Assembly: GCA_026929865.2 (NCBI GenBank)
Contig: CM049408.1
Span: forward strand, 5,996,001-6,060,000
Source: Hyperoplus lanceolatus
Taxonomy: Eukaryota; Chordata; Actinopteri; Uranoscopiformes; Ammodytidae
Length of the DNA stretch: 64,000 bases
Direction of reading: 5' to 3'
The position numbers and the translations under genes were made by a program. Within the stretch, counting starts at the first letter, position 1; the number at the start of each line of letters is the position of its first letter. Positions 61,563 through 64,000 of this stretch are shown in pieces. The notes under the pieces are model-generated. The model did not search any database. It had not been told where the DNA came from and saw nothing but the letters and a program-made list of their open reading frames with translations.

Positions 61563-63806
61563 GTTTGGAAAGATATAGGGCTGGGGACACAGGTGTTAAA
61601 CACTGGAGAAAAGTGAGATAGACAACACAGCAGGGAAGGCTAAAGGAGCAAGAGATGGGAGGATGGAGGATGAATGGAAACAAACAAAACATATGATGGG
61701 TAAAATGATCGAACAGTGGATCAAATGATAGAATGAAGTTCCAAAGCTATTTTGATGTGAATTTTAATCCCATTTTTAAGAACGTATAATAGCCAATACA
61801 TCTATTTACACTGAGTAATTTTAATCAGTGACTACTCTAAATGGTAGTTTTTATGATTTTGTCCGTACGTCTATCCGTCCGTGATGTTCTTGTGAGCGCC
61901 TTTTGTGAACGCAATACCTCAAAGCTTTTTTTCCAAAGGGATTTTCTTCAAACTTGCAACAAATACCCACTCTGCCAAAAAATTAACTGAATAGCTTTTA
62001 GAGGTCATTTTGGTCGACATATTGTCAGGTTGCAAGTGAACTTATAGTTTTAGAATGTCGTAGAATCTGTCATTCCCAGGTAATAGCTTCTGCTTGTATT
62101 GAGAAGCAACTACAGGGTGGTTGGTGTAAGGTTTGTATTGAGCTGATAGCAATCGTTCATTAAAAATGCATCTACAAAACAGAAAAACCCCAGACATTTT
62201 CCTATTCTAATCTATGGATGATTTTTAACACCATGTTAGCAAAAGTGGAGCAACTTCAGTCTTCATTCTGTGACTATACAGAGGAAGCACTCAGGCATAG
62301 TATTGAGAGTACAGATAATATGCATTGGCCGTGCACTGACTACACAGTCATTGTTAATTTAAGCAAAATAAATAAATAAGAAAATAGACCCAAGGCTAGA
62401 AAAATTGCATCTGGTCATACACAGCTGATCAGTAAAGCAGCTGAGCTTGTGTTTGCCTGCACTGTGAACAGATGCACCAGCTGCTCTCCTGTTGTATTTC
62501 AGTAGCTGCTCAACAAGTGTTTGCTGTAGTATTACAAATCTGAAATTGCAGTTAACACTGAGTGTCAACAGATCAACCCCAGACAGAAATATTAAGGATT
62601 ACAACTTTAAGGAGGGAAGGGAAAGGGTATGAGGTTAAAAACTGGGGAAAAAAGTAGACATAGAATAGGGAATAGGGGAGTGAGAGAAGAAATAACTAAT
62701 GTGTGGCCAGATAGAGGATCAATGCACAGATAACCAAAACATTTGAAAAACTGATTCAAAGCATGATTGGACTAATGCAGATAAAAAGTAACTCCAGCAG
62801 ATTTTTGCCACTGAATAGATGGAGTTGATATGCCAGCCTGTACCAACACTTAAATTCCATCGGTGCCCAAAAAACCAAAGCTGTGCCAATTTCTTGAGCT
62901 GTCCTCAGCTGCTACACTTCTTCAAATTGGAACTGATTTAAACAATTTTCCAATGCTGTTTTGATGTGAATTTTAAGTCTGGCATATATGAAATTTTTGA
63001 GCATTTGGGTTAATGCAAAAGGTTCACTGAATGTCGCTATCTATCCAAACGCTTGCTAAGGGACAAAAAAAAAAACTGAGAAAATGTGGAGGAGCGCCGC
63101 AACAAATGAGTTTTCCTCTTGACTGGAGCCAACAGGGCAGCTACACAAGAAACCAAAGACAAACAGGGGACAGTGAGGACACGGAGGGGAAGAAACTAAC
63201 ACGCTAAATTAAGTAGCATCCACAATGAATACAGTGCAAAAAATGCGCTAATGCACAGATGCAATCATTTGTCTTTCGAACAATGCTGAAGGAGACATAC
63301 AGTACATTCCTTTTTTTTTGCCCTTGGGTCATGAATTACCACACTCCCACACAGCTGACAAAAAAGGTGCACAAAAGAAGCACATTCACACACAGCCTTG
63401 ATATGCATATGTGAAAAAATATCTACAGATAAAGAAGTCAACATTGAGAAGAAGGGCTGGTAAATGAGAGCTTGGCACTATTTAATCCTTCTGCATTCGG
63501 AGATGTTTCTTAGAGGGCTTGTTTTATAGCCTCTCCTCCGCCAGCAACCAAGCCCCTCTCTCTCCATCCCCCTGTAGCTGTATAGCTTCCCCACATCCTG
63601 CCTTCAGCCTCCTTCTGTCTGTTCTCCTCACGCAAATAAAGCAGAGGAGGGAAAAGCCTCTAACGCAACCTCAACAGTTATAGTTAGTCTGGTCAAGAAC
63701 CGTGGTAAGGTCAGTGTCCCTCACAAACACTCACAGCTCCATCATAACACTGGCATTAATGGGTGATGGACATACCGAAAACCTGTTATTTAGCAGTTTT
63801 AACTGT

Positions 63807-64000
63807 AGGGCTGCACGATATCCGGAAAACATGTGATATGCTATTCAATTGTTGAATATTGCGATCATTTGAGATAATTAAACAAATACTTAAATGTACA
63901 GTGTAAATGTGTTTCTTTTGTAGATAGACCGTAAGTAAGTAGCCTATGCACATTATTACCCATAGGCCAGGCGTAACAGAGCAGATCAGTCTAGTCTGAC
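63807..64000. mobile_element. hAT-like MITE, right-truncated by the window edge
   Basis: Starts AGGGCTGCACGATATCCGGA and continues with gatatgctattcaattgttg and gcgatcattt, a pattern common in fish hAT-derived MITEs. Only the left part is visible. Confidence 0.5.

Larger units (their letters stand above)
57390..64000 (-). other. babam2: babam2 intron, last part of window
   Basis: No babam2 exon recognised; the 5' exons must be further right. Contents are microsatellites at 58599-58657 (CA), 59978-60001 (A), 60113-60145 (CA), 61212-61264 (GA) and 61526-61562 (GT then G), a LINE tail at about 60500-60602, and a repeat edge at 63807. Similar ttttgatgtgaattttaa text near 61750 and 62965 points to an unresolved interspersed repeat. 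Confidence 0.55.

Noticed and set aside
48701..64000. Possible babam2 5' exons
   Set aside because: I looked for the conserved upstream peptides of BABAM2 on the minus strand and found none, so this stretch is treated as intron.

Overview
This window looks like teleost fish nuclear DNA. It has compact introns with GT-AG borders, dense (CA)n/(GT)n microsatellites, and many fish-type repeats: L2/Rex-like LINEs, PIF/Harbinger, hAT, TTAA-flanked and TA-flanked DNA elements, and a tRNA-derived SINE with an L2-like tail. A percomorph-like fish is my guess; the species cannot be fixed from the sequence alone.

Three protein genes are supported. (1) fosl2 (Fra-2, an AP-1 transcription factor) is on the minus strand at 2072-6250. 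Exons 1-3 are present. The last exon, with most of the leucine zipper and the C-terminus, lies beyond the left edge. (2) babam2 (BRE/BRCC45, a BRCA1-A and BRISC complex subunit) is on the minus strand. Its last five coding exons lie between 36624 and 48700, and its 5' exons lie beyond the right edge, so 48701-64000 is intron. The order babam2 then fosl2 on one strand matches the human BABAM2-FOSL2 neighbourhood. (3) A complete two-exon PIM-like serine/threonine kinase gene (39643-41193, plus strand) sits antisense inside a 10-kb babam2 intron.

Layout: 1-2071 fosl2 intron 3; 2072-6250 fosl2 exons 1-3; about 6251-7130 fosl2 5' UTR and promoter with AP-1 and CRE-like sites; 7130-26130 intergenic, with scattered DNA-transposon relics including an hAT-type element with a perfect 8-bp target duplication; 26135-35792 a nested stack of mobile elements (an L2-like LINE carrying two other LINEs, a Harbinger-like element, MITEs and an LTR-like insertion); about 35930-36623 babam2 3' UTR; 36624-48700 babam2 exons and introns with the nested kinase; 48701-64000 babam2 intron with pogo-like, Harbinger-type and TTAA elements.

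fosl2 and babam2 have no direct functional link that the sequence shows; their adjacency is conserved synteny. The most notable items are the antisense PIM-like kinase inside babam2, the four-level transposon nest whose insertion order can be read from rejoined reading frames, and a 214-nt babam2 intron about half made of CA repeat (in the transcript sense) beginning about 20 nt past the 5' splice site.
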